Below are positions 10,561 through 26,888 of a stretch of 64,000 bases of DNA, in pieces. The stretch covers positions 10,664,001 to 10,728,000 of the forward strand of contig OX485806.1 in NCBI GenBank assembly GCA_950295325.1, given 5' to 3'. This stretch comes from Polytrichum commune. Taxonomy: Eukaryota; Streptophyta; Polytrichopsida; Polytrichales; Polytrichaceae. The position numbers and the translations under genes are program-made. Each line of letters starts with the position of its first letter. Position 1 is the stretch's first letter. The notes under the pieces are model-generated. The model saw only the letters and a list, made by a program, of their open reading frames with translations. It was not told where the DNA came from and ran no database searches.

Positions 10561-13500
10561 TATGATGGGTTACATGAACAATTAGGTGTCACCAATTGGG
10601 AATACGGTTGTTGTCCGATATGGTTGAGAATTTCATTTTTTCCTCTCGTTGTATAGTGCCCTTCTATTTGACATAAGTTACACGTCTGGTGCAACATATA
10701 TACCGAATAAGGCAAAGAGGCAAGTTCTTAGGCAAAGATGTCACTGAAGTTTCAAGGCTGGCCCTGCTTACGAGTATACTAACTCTTGATAAACTTCATG
10801 TTGCGTGCTTTGCAGCTGAAAAGAACTTTACACACAGGTCTTTTGAAATGTTTCTACCAGGCTCTTTGAGAGTAGGGGAAATTTGTGGAGATGCCAGCAC
10901 TGTGTGGCTACCTGTTGAAAAATCTGGAAATCTTGGCATTCGTCGGTTTCGAATCTTACCTCCAGTTCAGATGGGTAGACGATCGTCCAAAATTGCCATC
11001 AGAAAGGTGTGATTTCTCAGAGCACTTTATGCTTTCATGTAGAGGCTATTGCTTCTTAACGCTAGAGCAACATTGATTCCTTAACACTAGAGCTCAAGTT
11101 GGGAGCTAGAACTTGCAATTTCTGGGAGTTTGATACTTTGAATTGACAAGCTTTTATCCAAAGCTCAAACTATTGAGAGCATGACCAATCTTCAAATTCT
11201 CAATAGTTTGAGCAAGTGTAAAAGTGACCATGCTTAAAGTGGGATATCAAAAGGGGGATGATACTAAACAAAGTATCAATCATGGCAAGCCAAAGAATGC
11301 TTGAGAGCCCATTGGGTCTAGGCTCATAAATGAGACCTCGAGCTATTGACATTCCTAATCTACCTTATGGAGGTAGCTTAGGATTTTGACTGAGAGCTTG
11401 ACAAAAATGATGGAGAGCTTGTTGTAGTCGTTCCACATGGGATCCATCAGGGTGCCATCTAAGCATTGTAAGCCCAGTAAAATGTTCAAGCTCTCAAGTG
11501 GAAAGCTCATGTAATGTGGACTTGATTGCACAAGTGTGTGTAAGAGGCTCCCACCAATGAAAAGCTCCTCTCTTTGAGCTCTCAACCTCTCTAATGTAAA
11601 GGGGGCCCTTAGCCCTATTAGCCATTCCATATTCTCTATTCTGCACATGCTGGTACTTGAGTATTAAAGGTTCTTTGGAATTGTTTGTCATGGAGGTGTG
11701 TAGGGTGTTCAAGATCAGAAAAAAGCTAAACTCTATGGCAAGCTTGGAAAGCAGATCATTACAGTGTATGTGCCCATATCCCATCTTCATAGGGGTTTTT
11801 CTAGTTCCTTCCTTGTAGCAGAAGACTTGTTAGTATTTGTCAAGAATACATTTAGATTAAAATATAGTTCAATCATCAGATCAAAATCACAATACGCTAC
11901 ATTTTTCAATAGGATAATGTTTGAAACTTCAAATTCCTAATTGAGAATGATTGTGGGTGGCCGGCGAGCAGAGTGAAAGAGGGAGGACCCAATCCAGCTT
12001 CAAATGCAGCATTAGGAGTTCTATTACAACAAGCAAAAGATGCTGATATCCCAAAGGACATCATTGAGCGCAACATTAAGAAGGCCACAGATAAGGGACA
12101 ACAAGATTTTGTTGAACTGACATATGAAGTGAGAGTCTTTGCCTTTCTTATTGCCTTTTAATTTTTATTTAATGCCTAAACCCTGTGAATAAATGGAGCA
12201 GTTGGGTGATTGTCAATGGTTTAAGCATAATCCTCATTTGACCCTATTTGTCACCACTTGTCAGGAAACAAAGATCTCTCATAGTGTTGGGGCTGCCTGG
12301 CACTAAATACGTTGATATTCGTTCTATTTGTTGTTGGTCAAGTCTGGAGCACTTGCTTGAAGGTCGTTGAGGACATGAACCTTAACTCCAACGGTTCCTG
12401 AGGATTTTGGAGGACAACATTGCCTCCCTCATACTCGAGGAGACTGGTTATCTCCAACGAATTTAGAATACTCTCTACTAACATTTCATACTCTTGTTCT
12501 GTTATAAATAATGGTTCTTGTCTGTGAAGAATTCTTGAGCACTTACTGCTTGACTGCCAGGTATATGGGCATGGAGGGGTTGGATTAGTGTTGGAAGTTT
12601 TGACGGATAACTTCAATCGGGCGGCAGCAACTATACGTGATGTTGTCAAGAAAGGTGGAGCGAAAATGGCAGACTCAGGATCTGTGCTGTTTAATTTTAA
12701 ACGTGCAGGTGTGGTATACGTGAATGCTGACAAAGTAGAAGGAGATGATCTATTGCTTGCAGCCATGGATGCAGGTGCCGAAGATGTTGTGGAACCTTCT
12801 ACCTCTGAAGAGGATGATGACTATGAAGTTGAAGAAAAGTACTTCACCTTATGCCCTTTACTGATGAACATCATGTGAAAGTTATAATATGTCATAAAAT
12901 GAAGTATGTTTGTATTAGAGTTATCCATAAAGTCTCCGGGTCAAACTCTGGGTGAGTTGGCTAAAAGGTGGGTTTGAGAGCTTGTGCATAAAATCACCCA
13001 AGTTTTTGGAGGGCTTAATCGACATGCTCAAAGAGTGGGGTTGGGCTATAAAAAACAGCTATCTAGCTTGTCATAGTAGGATGGGGTGCGCCAAGCTAGC
13101 CTTGCATAGGTCAAGGTGGGGTTTAGGGTGAGGGGTCTCATGGGGTAGACCTTATTTTAGATCCTATAGTTTTCTCAATGAAATGAAATTGATTTTAAAG
13201 TCCAGGAAGGCTAATGGGACTGAAAGTACATTAGGATGGTTTCAAACTAGTTATTCTCTAGAGTGGTGGAGTGTGGTAGCTTTTGTGAGATAGAAGCTAA
13301 TGTTAACTTGTTGGTCTAATTGAAAGAAAGACTTGAGGCTCCTTGGAACTACGTTCTCAAATAGTGATGGAAACTTAGCTCCAATGGGGTTGTATAGGGG
13401 GCATTCCAACACAAAATTTGTCTCATTTTCAACTGCATTATAAGAGCAAAAGTGGCATAGTCTAGTATCTCTAGAGATAGGGATAATTGTCCATCGTCTA

Positions 13501-15059
13501 GTTTCAATGACAAGTCTATGGTTCGAGGTGCGGTAGGCAACAATGATCTTGCGTTGTGGTGGAGTCAACAGTTGCTTCAAGTAAAATTCAGATTCGTATT
13601 TAAGAAAATCCTTGAGATGGAGGTAATCTAGTTTCTTCCCATAGAGATGGAAAGACTTCCACTCTTTAGCAATGCTTTTGGGATAGAAAGAAGAAGTCCA
13701 AGGAATTTCACCCATGTTTGAAAATGAGGCTCCAACATAAGATGTTCTATTGAGCTCTTAATAGAAGTACTTTGAGGCACCAAACTCCTAGTTTGGTCTG
13801 AGCTACTTTGCAGATAACTCTAATACTTTCCAGCAGACAGAGCAAGCAGATGACTCCTAGGGGTGCGACTATGCCTTTTACAAGCCCTAGTCTTCTAGAA
13901 TGCAACTAGATTCAACCTTGAAAAACCTGTAATGGTTCGAGAAATCTTTGTACTGAATCCGTTTACCGTCACTGAAGGTTCATCCTAAATCTTCTAGGAT
14001 TCAAGTGAAGACAAATATGCACCAAAGATGACGAGATTGAATCTGAATCCTGACAACTACACTTCCAGGTATAGATGTTTGGGACAGGAATGACCGAATC
14101 ACTGTGGTTGACTTTATGTGCAGATTCTTCAAAGTTATCACCCCAGTAGATCAATTTGCATCTGTGCGTGCAAGCTTAAAAGGGGCAGGCATTGCCGTTG
14201 ACACTGAAAGCTCTGGATTGGAACTAATTCCAGTGTCCATCATTGAGGTAGCACTTGACTATCTTGTCTATTCATGACTCTTCTTGATGTATTGTAATAT
14301 AGTATCTGGTCGTCTGTCTCTGAAGGTACTTAGTGCCACTTTACACTAAGGCCAAGGGCCATGACCAGAAAATCATGAGGGCCCTTTAAACTCATCCGAA
14401 GGTCATACCATGGAAATCTGAAACTGAAATTTTCATGGTCATGAGCCTTCAAGTGTAGTATAAAGACATACTTGACCAGGCTATCAATTAAAGGGTATTT
14501 CATTACCATCCTATTCACGTGGGTCCTTCTACACAATAAGTTCAAAATAGATTAAGGGTTGAGAGATTTTGAAGTGTCATGGTCTCCCGGTTATGTGTTA
14601 GACCCACCTCAAATCCGGTAGACCATGAAACATTATCCATTTCATGTCATGTAGGACTCCACATAGGTTTTAATCCATTCCAACTTCTTTGGTCCCGTAG
14701 GCCCTCAAGCTCTAGTGTAAAGTGAAGAAAGACAGTCTTAGCATTTTCCACCAATGTGAGATTTTAGATTTCAATGGTCACATGCCCTCAAGTTCAAGTG
14801 TAAAGTGCCCCTTAGCTCATTGAGAAGCATTATGGATGGCCGTTGACATAGGAGTGTCAAACGTCAACCATTTGTTACTTTTGATTGTAGCTCCTGAACT
14901 ATATGTCATAAGTGTTTTTTGGTTAGATTCTTACACGCCATTAAACATGGGGCTCATATTGTGCAGGCTGAGGGGGAAGTGGAGGATCTAAATAAAGCCC
15001 TAATTGACAAGCTTCTTGAGCTGGATGATGTAGATGCTGTGTACTCAAACCAGAAGTAA
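9495..15059 (+). CDS. YebC/TACO1-family protein, probably mitochondrial or plastid
   Basis: Seven exons join with phase kept at every junction: 9495-9669, 10816-11006, 11704-11765, 11972-12128, 12561-12838, 14124-14247, 14967-15059. The total is 1080 nt, 359 aa plus stop. Residues 1-60 are hydrophobic and basic (ALRAMLSLPFPRVLSKA), fitting an organelle leader. The YebC domain begins at MGRRSSKIAIRK and continues GVQDQKKAKLY, KEGGPNPASN, DIPKDIIERNIKKA, YGHGGVGLVLEVLTDNFNR, KMADSGSVLFNF, AMDAGAEDV and ITPVDQFASVRASL. Known of the family: TACO1 aids translation of mitochondrial COX1, and bacterial YebC proteins act in translation of difficult motifs or as transcription regulators. Plant members are organellar homologues. 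The 62-nt third exon has the donor GT/gtatgt, and the 11972 acceptor restores TVVKEGG. A second in-frame ATG at 9516 is an alternative start. The assignment of the first exon is the least certain part. Confidence 0.9.
10527..10556. repeat. (TC)n microsatellite
   Basis: About 15 TC units in the first intron of the YebC-like gene; purine/pyrimidine-asymmetric, so a possible H-DNA former. Confidence 0.95.
13251..13715 (-). pseudogene. LINE 3'-terminal fragment in YebC-like intron 4
   Basis: An open frame of about 150 codons, antisense to the host gene, carries YRTSNHRLVIETRRWTIIP, then RLCHFCSYNAVENETNFVLE followed by CPLYNP. The Cys-x2-Cys...His/Asn...Cys pattern after a Thr/Pro/Gln-rich HRL motif is typical of the C-terminal tail of non-LTR retrotransposon reverse transcriptases. 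No reverse transcriptase core is present, so this is a 5'-truncated insertion. The frame is still open over about 460 bp, which suggests a fairly recent insertion or one conserved by chance. It differs from the I-like LINE at 37-47.6 kb. Confidence 0.6.
14330..14480. repeat. MITE family B (GCCACTTTACACTA ends) in YebC-like intron 5
   Basis: The left end GTGCCACTTTACACTAAGGC and the right end, read inverted, ATACTACACTTGAAGGCTCA form imperfect terminal inverted repeats, each followed inward by CATGACC. A further end of this family lies at 14700-14730 (GGCCCTCAAGCTCTAGTGTA), and related ends occur at 14785-14815, 28980-29490, 57375-57495 and 57884-57988. It is short and non-coding. Confidence 0.55.
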
Positions 15060-15468
15060 ATTTAATTTTAGCCATGCATGTCATTCATCAACGTGACTGT
15101 AATCTCCTGTAAACTGGCACTGCTCCACTTGATAGATGCTGATGTGATATGTGCACTTGACCCACAAACTTTTGGATATATTATCCAGAAAGTGGAGGCC
15201 AAAATCATCATGGATCATTTCACAATTATTTCTCCCCTAGTAGGCCAAGTTCACTGAGCCCTGCTTGGGTGGTATAATGGCATGGGTGAAGCACAGAGCC
15301 CAACCAACTATGAAAGGCACTGGTTGGGAGAATTGGCTTCTGAATTTCAACCATCTCTGAAACGATGTTTCAATCAAAACCTGCTTATTTGTCATTCAAC
15401 TTCACAACCGGAACACTCCATCATGAGGCTTAAAGGTACGCCTACTTTCAAGAGTATGAAGATTACTA

Positions 15469-15697
15469 CACTGGTTATCCTAATTAGTGTATGTTACTAT
15501 TTGGAGTTACATAGTGCAATAATGTCTTACTCAAGAGTTCAACTTTTACGAATGAAAGTTCAATAGGTTGTTTGGACACTATAGAATATAAATGACTTTG
15601 CTTGGTAAAATACTACATTCTCATAAAATAGTTAGAGCAGTGCGTAACTCCAAATAGTAACATGCACTAATTGGGATAATAATTGGGATAATCAATG
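15469..15697. repeat. MITE family A, best copy, flanked by TA
   Basis: 229 bp element with TA on both sides (15467-15468 and 15698-15699). The left end CACTGGTTATCCTAATTAGT and the inverted right end CATTGATTATCCCAATTATT are terminal inverted repeats. A further inverted match is TGTTACTATTTGGAGTTAC on the left and GTAACTCCAAATAGTAACA on the right. The right end has a short internal duplication (TTGGGATAATAATTGGGATAA). A TA target and long imperfect inverted repeats suggest a Tc1/mariner-type non-autonomous element; that class is inference. Confidence 0.8.
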
Positions 15698-17261
15698 TAC
15701 TATAAATTTCACAAGGTAGAGGTAGATGAAGAACAACAATAAACAAACTATGCTTATGCTTGTTTCATGTAGAAGGGTGGATGAACTAGGTCTATTTTGA
15801 TATAAGGTCTGTGGGCCTTATGTGGCCACTCTTCTTAATTGGGCACATATATTTAAGTGATAAATGGCAAGGCTTGTAGTTAAGAATGGATGCCACATAT
15901 ACAAACATCATAATAAGATTGGACTACGTGCTCACAATGTAGAGACTATTCTAGATTCAATTGTGAACATAATTGGGAGGGTCTATGTACCCACTTCAAG
16001 TTTAGATGAAATCCTCACTCCTCACTCTGCCCTCTTATAAGTTTTGCATGTCAATTCCGATTTTGAAATTTGAAATGATAATCTTGGTGATTTGTCATTG
16101 CTAATTGGATAAAAAAAATTAAAAAATTCATGATTTGATCAAAAAGCCAAAATGTACGTACCCTAGATTTGCATAGTATTGCCAATTGTTAGCACAATCA
16201 CTCATGAACTTCTTGTGGGAACACTTAGTGTAAAATAGTGAAATGGGCCTTAGTGAAATAGACACTACATATTCTATTTCAAACAACATGGACTTTGGAA
16301 TAGTGTGGAATAGAGTGAATCACATCAAGTGCAAATGTCTTGGTACCCTTTGACCAAGTAAACATGTGTTTTAACGCTTGCAAGGAGGGTTGATCCAAAT
16401 TGTCATAATCTTTGCAGTAATAGCTTCAAGCCTTTTAGGCTTTTAGGGTTAAGTACCCACTATTAAATAACCACCATGTTAAGGCAACCCAATGATTTTA
16501 CCTTATTTTGTAATATAGAGTTTAACTTACTACTATTAGAGGAAAGTGAGGGATGATTGTATTTACCTATATGGAGGGCGCAAACATCAAGAGTGGGCCC
16601 ATAAGTGTCTATGATTTCTTTAAATCAATTCTAGGCACTTTTGGTGCCTATCAAACTAAGGGAGGTTATAAACTACACTATATAGCCTTATTAGTGTGAG
16701 CCAAAATAATTTTCTAGAGCTCATGCTAATTCTCATAATGAGAATTAATGTGGGCCACATTAATTTTCAGCCCATGCTAATTTTCCTAGAAGAAAATAAA
16801 CTTGGGTCACTTTAAATGATTTTCCTAGAAAAAATTATGTGGATGATATTTTATTTTGTGCTATTTTGTGCTACTTTTGTCCTATAGCTGATATTTATTG
16901 TATTGATTAGAATTTTTTATGAAGACTTATGGGGAGACCCAAGATATTGGACCCACATTGATTCCACATTGATTAGGAAATTAGTATGGCTAATTATTTC
17001 CATGCTAATTTTCCACCCACAGTAATAGGACTACTTAGTGTAGTGATCTATATAATACACATGGCCTTGACTATAGGGACTTTGGATACATTCCAATTGA
17101 CTCTTTCTATTGTTGGGCATTTCATTTCACTTTTCTATATATAATAAGTCAAGGTGTGATTCTAAGCAAGGGCGATATGTATTAGTCCACAAATTGGACA
17201 TCTTCAAGAGACCATGATAGTTTTTAGATGATGGCCCATACGCATGAGTGGAAAAATTGTT

Positions 17262-17304
17262 TGAGGGTTTAAGGGTTTAAGGGTTAAAGGGTTAAAGGGT
17301 TTAG
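17262..17304 (+). repeat. Degenerate telomere-like repeat
   Basis: Five consecutive units of GGGTTTAA/GGGTTAAA ending in GGGTTTAGG. They resemble the plant telomere unit TTTAGGG with one extra A and are most likely an interstitial remnant or slippage product. Confidence 0.55.
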
Positions 17305-18214
17305 GATCCTAGTACTGGCTCTTCTAGGCTTTGCACTTGAATTGAGCAAGTGGAAATTTAGTGTGGAGCTACAAAGCAATTTTTTTTGTTTTTGATATTA
17401 TAATTGTAGTCACCAATTTATTCAATTTGAAAAGCAAATGATTGCTATTCAAGAAGTGCTACAATGCCCTACAAGATTGCTTCTATCCCCCATGTTGTGC
17501 AAAGACAATGGAGTAGAATGGACTTCAATCAAGCAAATCCTTGGTACTAGATTTGTGAGGATGAAAAGGGCATTTTTGACATTTTCTTTAGTCATAGTTG
17601 TAGGTCAATGAAAACATTGTTGGTCATTTCTTTGCAACTAGCATGGGCCACAGTTCCGAGTAGCAAGAGAAGAAACACAAACATTGGCCTTACGATTGAT
17701 GTGAATTTGAGCATGTTGGCCTCAACTTGTTCAAGAGTGCCCTTGGTACAAGATAAACTTTACTACTTACCATGCAAAAGGTGGGCCTTGGTGAAGTGTC
17801 ACATTACAATATCAAAGTTTCCCTATATGGGAAGTAGCGGTGGTGCTTGTTTCCCATATAGTTTCCATCATTTGGTAACGACTAAGTGAGATATTTGATC
17901 GCAATTTGATATATTATTTTCGTCGATCGTTTAAAATTACTGATGGGTTTGTGTAGCAGTGATAAGAAGCAATACAAGAGTTCCTTTGGAATATGAGAAC
18001 AATAATTATTTTAACAATAGATGAGGTAGTTACTCTGGTGCAAAGAGTTGAGAATGCCAATCTAATAATGTTGGGAGATGTAGCACTAATCCATGTGCTT
18101 TATGGTTTAGTTACAACGACTGAAAGCAAACTAAGAGAGTAACACTATGTTGGTGAGTTTAGATGAAAATGGTCACACACATGCACAAAATGACTACACT
18201 AAATATGATAGTTA

Positions 18215-18739
18215 TGCCCCCTTCCCACCTGGCTTTACCAAATAACCAAAGTCTTTCCTAAAAACCGGGTAAAGCTCCCTCGGTTATAGCTGAGGCATCC
18301 GGCTATCCCAATGCACCTACAAGAACTTGCTCCGGAGATTTTCAAGTAGCTTTCAGTTAAGTAGCTTTCACACATGTTCATGGTTTTATCTACCAAGCAA
18401 TGAATGTTGGGTAGTTTTTGTCCCATCCCCAAATGCCTTACTACTCACCTATCTTACCATTGGTTTTTGTTAATGGAGCTCCTGGTGCCCTCATTGCTAA
18501 GACTAAAAAGCAACCGATCACAAGGGCGGGAGGTGACACTTTTAAAGGTTGTATATTCTTGCCTCATGTTTAGGTACCGATGGGAGGGTCGGTGCTGGAG
18601 GCTTAAAACCTCCACTTGTAAGCCATGCCACATCATTTGCCAACAAGGCTCGGCACTAGATAATGTCGATGGTGTGAAGGATGGGTTGTTAGAACCAACT
18701 TTTATTTAGTCTTAGCTAAAGTCAGGTAGGAAGGGGGCA
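18215..18739 (+). mobile_element. PIF/Harbinger-like MITE, copy 1
   Basis: 525 bp element with TTA on each side (18212-18214 and 18740-18742). The left end TGCCCCCTTCCCACCTGGCT and the inverted right end TGCCCCCTTCCTACCTGACT are near-perfect terminal inverted repeats extending to CTTTA. A second copy in the opposite orientation is at 55647-56145, flanked by TAA (TTA on the other strand). The three-base TWA duplication is typical of PIF/Harbinger elements. Open frames inside are not conserved between the copies, so it is non-autonomous. Confidence 0.85.
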
Positions 18740-18814
18740 TTAGTGTCATATGGATTTGATGTCACTTTGTTAACTTTCAGAAGACACTTCTTATGAATTT
18801 AGTGTAAAAATATT

Positions 18815-19105
18815 GTCATGGATGATGGATGGGTTCATCCATTGGCCAAAACCCTACCTTCTTTTGTCAGCAACTTGTGATGAGATATTGTCATGGGTGA
18901 TTGGAAGTTGGACGAAAATTCACTTGGTAAGTGACAGTAATTGCAACAGAGTGAATCTATAATCCCACAAAAAATTTACAAGGAATGACAAAATGATGTT
19001 GGGTTAACATCTAGTGTTGGTGACACTATACCACAGTTTACAGTTAGTATTGAGCAAGACAATTGGAATTGGTGACACTAGATATCATATTTAGTGTAGC
19101 ACCCA
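18815..19105 (+). repeat. Dispersed repeat family D, copy 1
   Basis: A segment of about 290 bp starting TCATGGATGATGGATG and ending in the palindrome ACTAGATATCATATTTAGTG. It is closely matched at 49415-49702 and, inverted and partial, at 28737-28860. Landmarks are GGCCAAAACCCTACCTTCTT and TTAGTATTGAGCAAGACAAT. It has no coding capacity and its class is unknown. Confidence 0.75.
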
Positions 19106-19730
19106 AGCTTTTTTCTTGAAAACTGCCGGTTTTGCAGATTGGTGCATATCTGACTTGCCTTTGTCATACAAACAGATCAGTGCTCACAGGCTTTCGATAA
19201 TTAATGCTAGCAAAAACAATAGATGCTTCTCCAGTAAGTCAGATAAACATATCATCCAAGCTTGTTATTTAACCACACATGGCAAACTAGATTCACAGAG
19301 CTTGCAATAACCAAAGTTTGTATATAAAATTGGTCAAAGCAGGGTCCAAGCTAACCATAAACATGTGAATTGTTTCATTTGTTTCACTGAAAGTTTTTCA
19401 CAACAGGTGAAATGCATCTGCTATTGAAAATATTTTACATGTATCCTTATATACAGACTACAATTGAGATAGACCTGAAGATGCACCAAAAACAGCTTTA
19501 GTTCCAAAGATTTATAATAAATCTGAGTTGAGGTATACAGTGGAGTGAATTACTTTCAAACCCAGATGAATGAATTAGTGACACTGAAGTGCTTGGCTCT
19601 CAAATTCTGCTTCAGTCTTCACCTGTTGTCAAGTACAAGATTTACTTGCTATGCAGAGGCACCTCCTTTCACCTTGTACAATAAAATAAAGGCCATAAGA
19701 CCGTGATACCTGTGTAAAGGCCAAGTTGAG

Positions 19731-24086
<4,356 letters not shown>

Positions 24087-25610
24087 GTCTCTACTACGCT
24101 AACAGATGTGTTCTTCCTCTGCAAAAGTCAATACAAAAACACAGCCTCAGGAACATCAGCAACGTTACGTATGTTATGTCAAGTGTCTTCACACCTCTGC
24201 CACTTGTCCCATCACAACAAACCTCACGACTTCCAAGGAGATTGATCATACAACAATTTCTGACAACAGAGGGTTTGTTGACCCCTGTTTCTCCACCTCA
24301 TAGTCTCGGATGCAACAAATAGCCTGTTCGCAATGTTTTACATTCAAATTAAGAGACAATCAAAGTGGCTTCAGCTGAAGAAACATCAAACATTCCGTGC
24401 TTTTTGGCTTGGAGTGCCTCAAAAACATTTGATTAGCTAACAGCTGGAACTCTCTGTGGCGTATCTTCAATCCAGACATGCGAATGAATGGTTTGGCATG
24501 GTAATCTTGTAAGAAGGAAATTATCAATAAAAAGAAATAAAGAGCCATCAACTACAGTAAAGAAATTGCTTCTATAGAACAAATCTAATAAAAAACGGTC
24601 TCAGGAAAAACAAGGGTAGTTGGAATATCAAGTATCTTCAAACCTATACCAAGCGTCTCACAACAAATCTCAAGACCTCCAACGAGAGAGATCATACAAC
24701 AATTTCTGAAAACAGAGGGTTTGTTAACCCCTGTTTCTCCACCTCGTAGTATCGGATGCAACAATCAAATAGCCTGTTCGTAATGTTTTGCGTTAAAATT
24801 AAGAGACAACCAAAGTGCTTCCAGCTGGAGAAACATTAATAATACCGCGCTCCGCGGCTTAGCATGCATCAGAAATTGAATAATTGGTTTTCAGCTGGGA
24901 ACTATCTATAGCATATCTTCAATACGGACACGCGAATGAATGTTGTGGCATGGTACTCTTGTAGCAGGAAATTTCTCCATGAAGGGAAGAAAAGAGGCCT
25001 CAAATACAACGAAGAGGATCGCTTCGTCTCATCATCACTTGATTTAATTTGCTTCCTCTCCGCAGAAGTTATGATGTTTTTATATCTCCGGTGATTCTTT
25101 TGCGGCAGACCAAGATGCAAACACACACGACCTAAACGTAGAGGAAACTCTCAATACTCAAAGCCAAAATCCTTCTCTTGCAAATTTCGATTGCAATGTG
25201 GTGCATCAAACCGTCACAATAAAGCATAACGAAGAAATCAGGTTCCACCGAACACTCATCGGCCAATCAGGTAGTAGAAACTAAAACAGATTACTTTCTG
25301 CTTCATAAGCTCAAAATTTCACATCCATTCCAAATTTACAGCAACCACTTACAGAAGCTGCGGATTGCAGGGCAGAAAATGCCAAACAGCGGCTCCAGAA
25401 CCCGAGAAAGAAAAAAACTGGAGGTGATTCAGTGGAGCACATTGAAATGTAAGAGGTTCTTCTTTATAGATTTCGTTTTGCAATGCAAACCTGTGTCAAT
25501 TGGAGGGCTGCGTGCAAATCGGAGTCCAAAATGGCTGCCCCTCGCTCGCTTGCTCCTTCGTCTGCCTTCATTTCTTCACCACAACGAGCCACTCTCTCAC
25601 ACAGCTTGAC
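24087..25610 (-). promoter_or_regulatory. Leader exon, leader intron and promoter region of the aminotransferase gene
   Basis: Just upstream of the start codon the minus strand reads TTGACTTTTGCAG before 24118, a good 3' splice site. The segment 24087-24118 is then the end of the leader and an intron lies beyond it. The intron region contains a direct duplication of about 455 bp: 24145-24598 and 24599-25040 share CATACAACAATTTCTGA, ACAGAGGGTTTGTT, CCCCTGTTTCTCCACCTC, AATAGCCTGTTCG and CATGCGAATGAATG/CACGCGAATGAATG. A less AT-rich stretch at 25490-25610 is the likeliest place for the first leader exon, but no start site can be fixed. Confidence 0.5.
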
Positions 25611-26888
25611 CAGAAGGATGAATGAAAATATTGGTCTTCGTCAGTAGATGATAGTCATCCATAATTTCAAGAGCTTCCAATTTGTTGCATCCAAAAATAA
25701 TATCATAATTAGTGTAGCAAGCGCACTTGAATGTCAAGTATCACTCTAATAGTGAAGTTGTTGATCATTATTGTAATCTAGTATACATTTCAAAATAGGG
25801 TAAATGACATAATTACATATGTGACACTAAAATATCATAAATGGTGCACTTGTGTCAAGAAAGATGAGAATAACATGCATGTAAAAGAATTTCAACAAAA
25901 CCTTGATTCTAGGCGGGCCATGTTGGATACTTCATCATTGACATGCCAAAACATTCTTGATTTGTTCGATGGAAATTATATTTGGTCCCATTCTCTAAAG
26001 ATCCAAGCATGGAGTTATGAATTTAACGCTTTTCTTAGAAAGTGCTACATAATAGTAAAGGCACCAAAGCAAGAACTTTGACCTTTTTGGACGTAGTTGA
26101 CATGAAGTCAAACCACCATTGTAGCCGGGAAAAACAACACGAATAGCCACCATAAAGCCGCACCGTTTAGGGTATTTAGTGTCACGTACACTATTTGAGA
26201 AGAGGGCCTAAACTAGATACCTAGATGTCTCAAAGTGCCACATCCGTTGATTGCAATATGATACTATTCGTCAACATCAGGGGGGAAATTTTATTAAGTG
26301 AAAATATACTTACACTATTGACATTCTGTGTAGCACATTGAGATATTTGAGATGATAGTTTTGTGTTTTAGTATGCAAAAAGGAAGATAGTATTGAGCAT
26401 ACTAATTGCAAGTGTCATGAGTATACACTTTAGTATGCAAGAGGTAGATAATTTTGAATGTACCACTGCCAAGTGTCATTTGTGTACACTCTAGTCAAGT
26501 TGTAGACCATTGTGTAACATAGGCATACACCACACAACACTATTGAACATACTTATGCACAAATATTAGAGTAGAGGCGCCCATAACCGATCACTTAAGA
26601 GACTGTGTGCCAAATTTGGAGAAGTACGAGGCGGTGCAAAAAAAAATCCCCATCTAGGAAGATAGAAATCGTGAGGACTGCAAGTTTTTGGTTATTTCAT
26701 TCCGTAAATTGAAATTATTGTGAATTTCTTAAGCCCAAAGTTGGCCCGAACACATTACCAAAGTCTAGAATCTGCCAACATCGCTCATTTTGAAAAGAAT
26801 TCCTCCTCACTTAACACTCCAAATCGGGGACATGTGCCATAGCACAATCGACTCCCTAGTAAATATACTACACCGAAGTTGGAGACTT

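Larger units (their letters stand above)
15060..18214. other. Intergenic DNA between the YebC-like and aminotransferase genes
   Basis: Begins with the 3' untranslated region of the YebC-like gene, then MITE A, a degenerate copy of the TGTGAGGTCAC family (15810-15990), and AT-rich DNA with local repeats around CATGCTAATTTTCC (16730-17020). A telomere-like patch of GGGTTTAA/GGGTTAAA units is at 17262-17304. No coding region is supported; frames of 60-90 codons show no domain. Confidence 0.5.

Noticed and set aside
18404-18709. 101-codon frame as a gene
   Set aside because: It lies wholly in the Harbinger-like MITE and is broken in the second copy at 55.7-55.96 kb.
25940-26085. Copia gag fragment (LFDGNYIWSHSLKIQAW)
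   Set aside because: The resemblance is a few residues only, with no protease, integrase or LTRs nearby.
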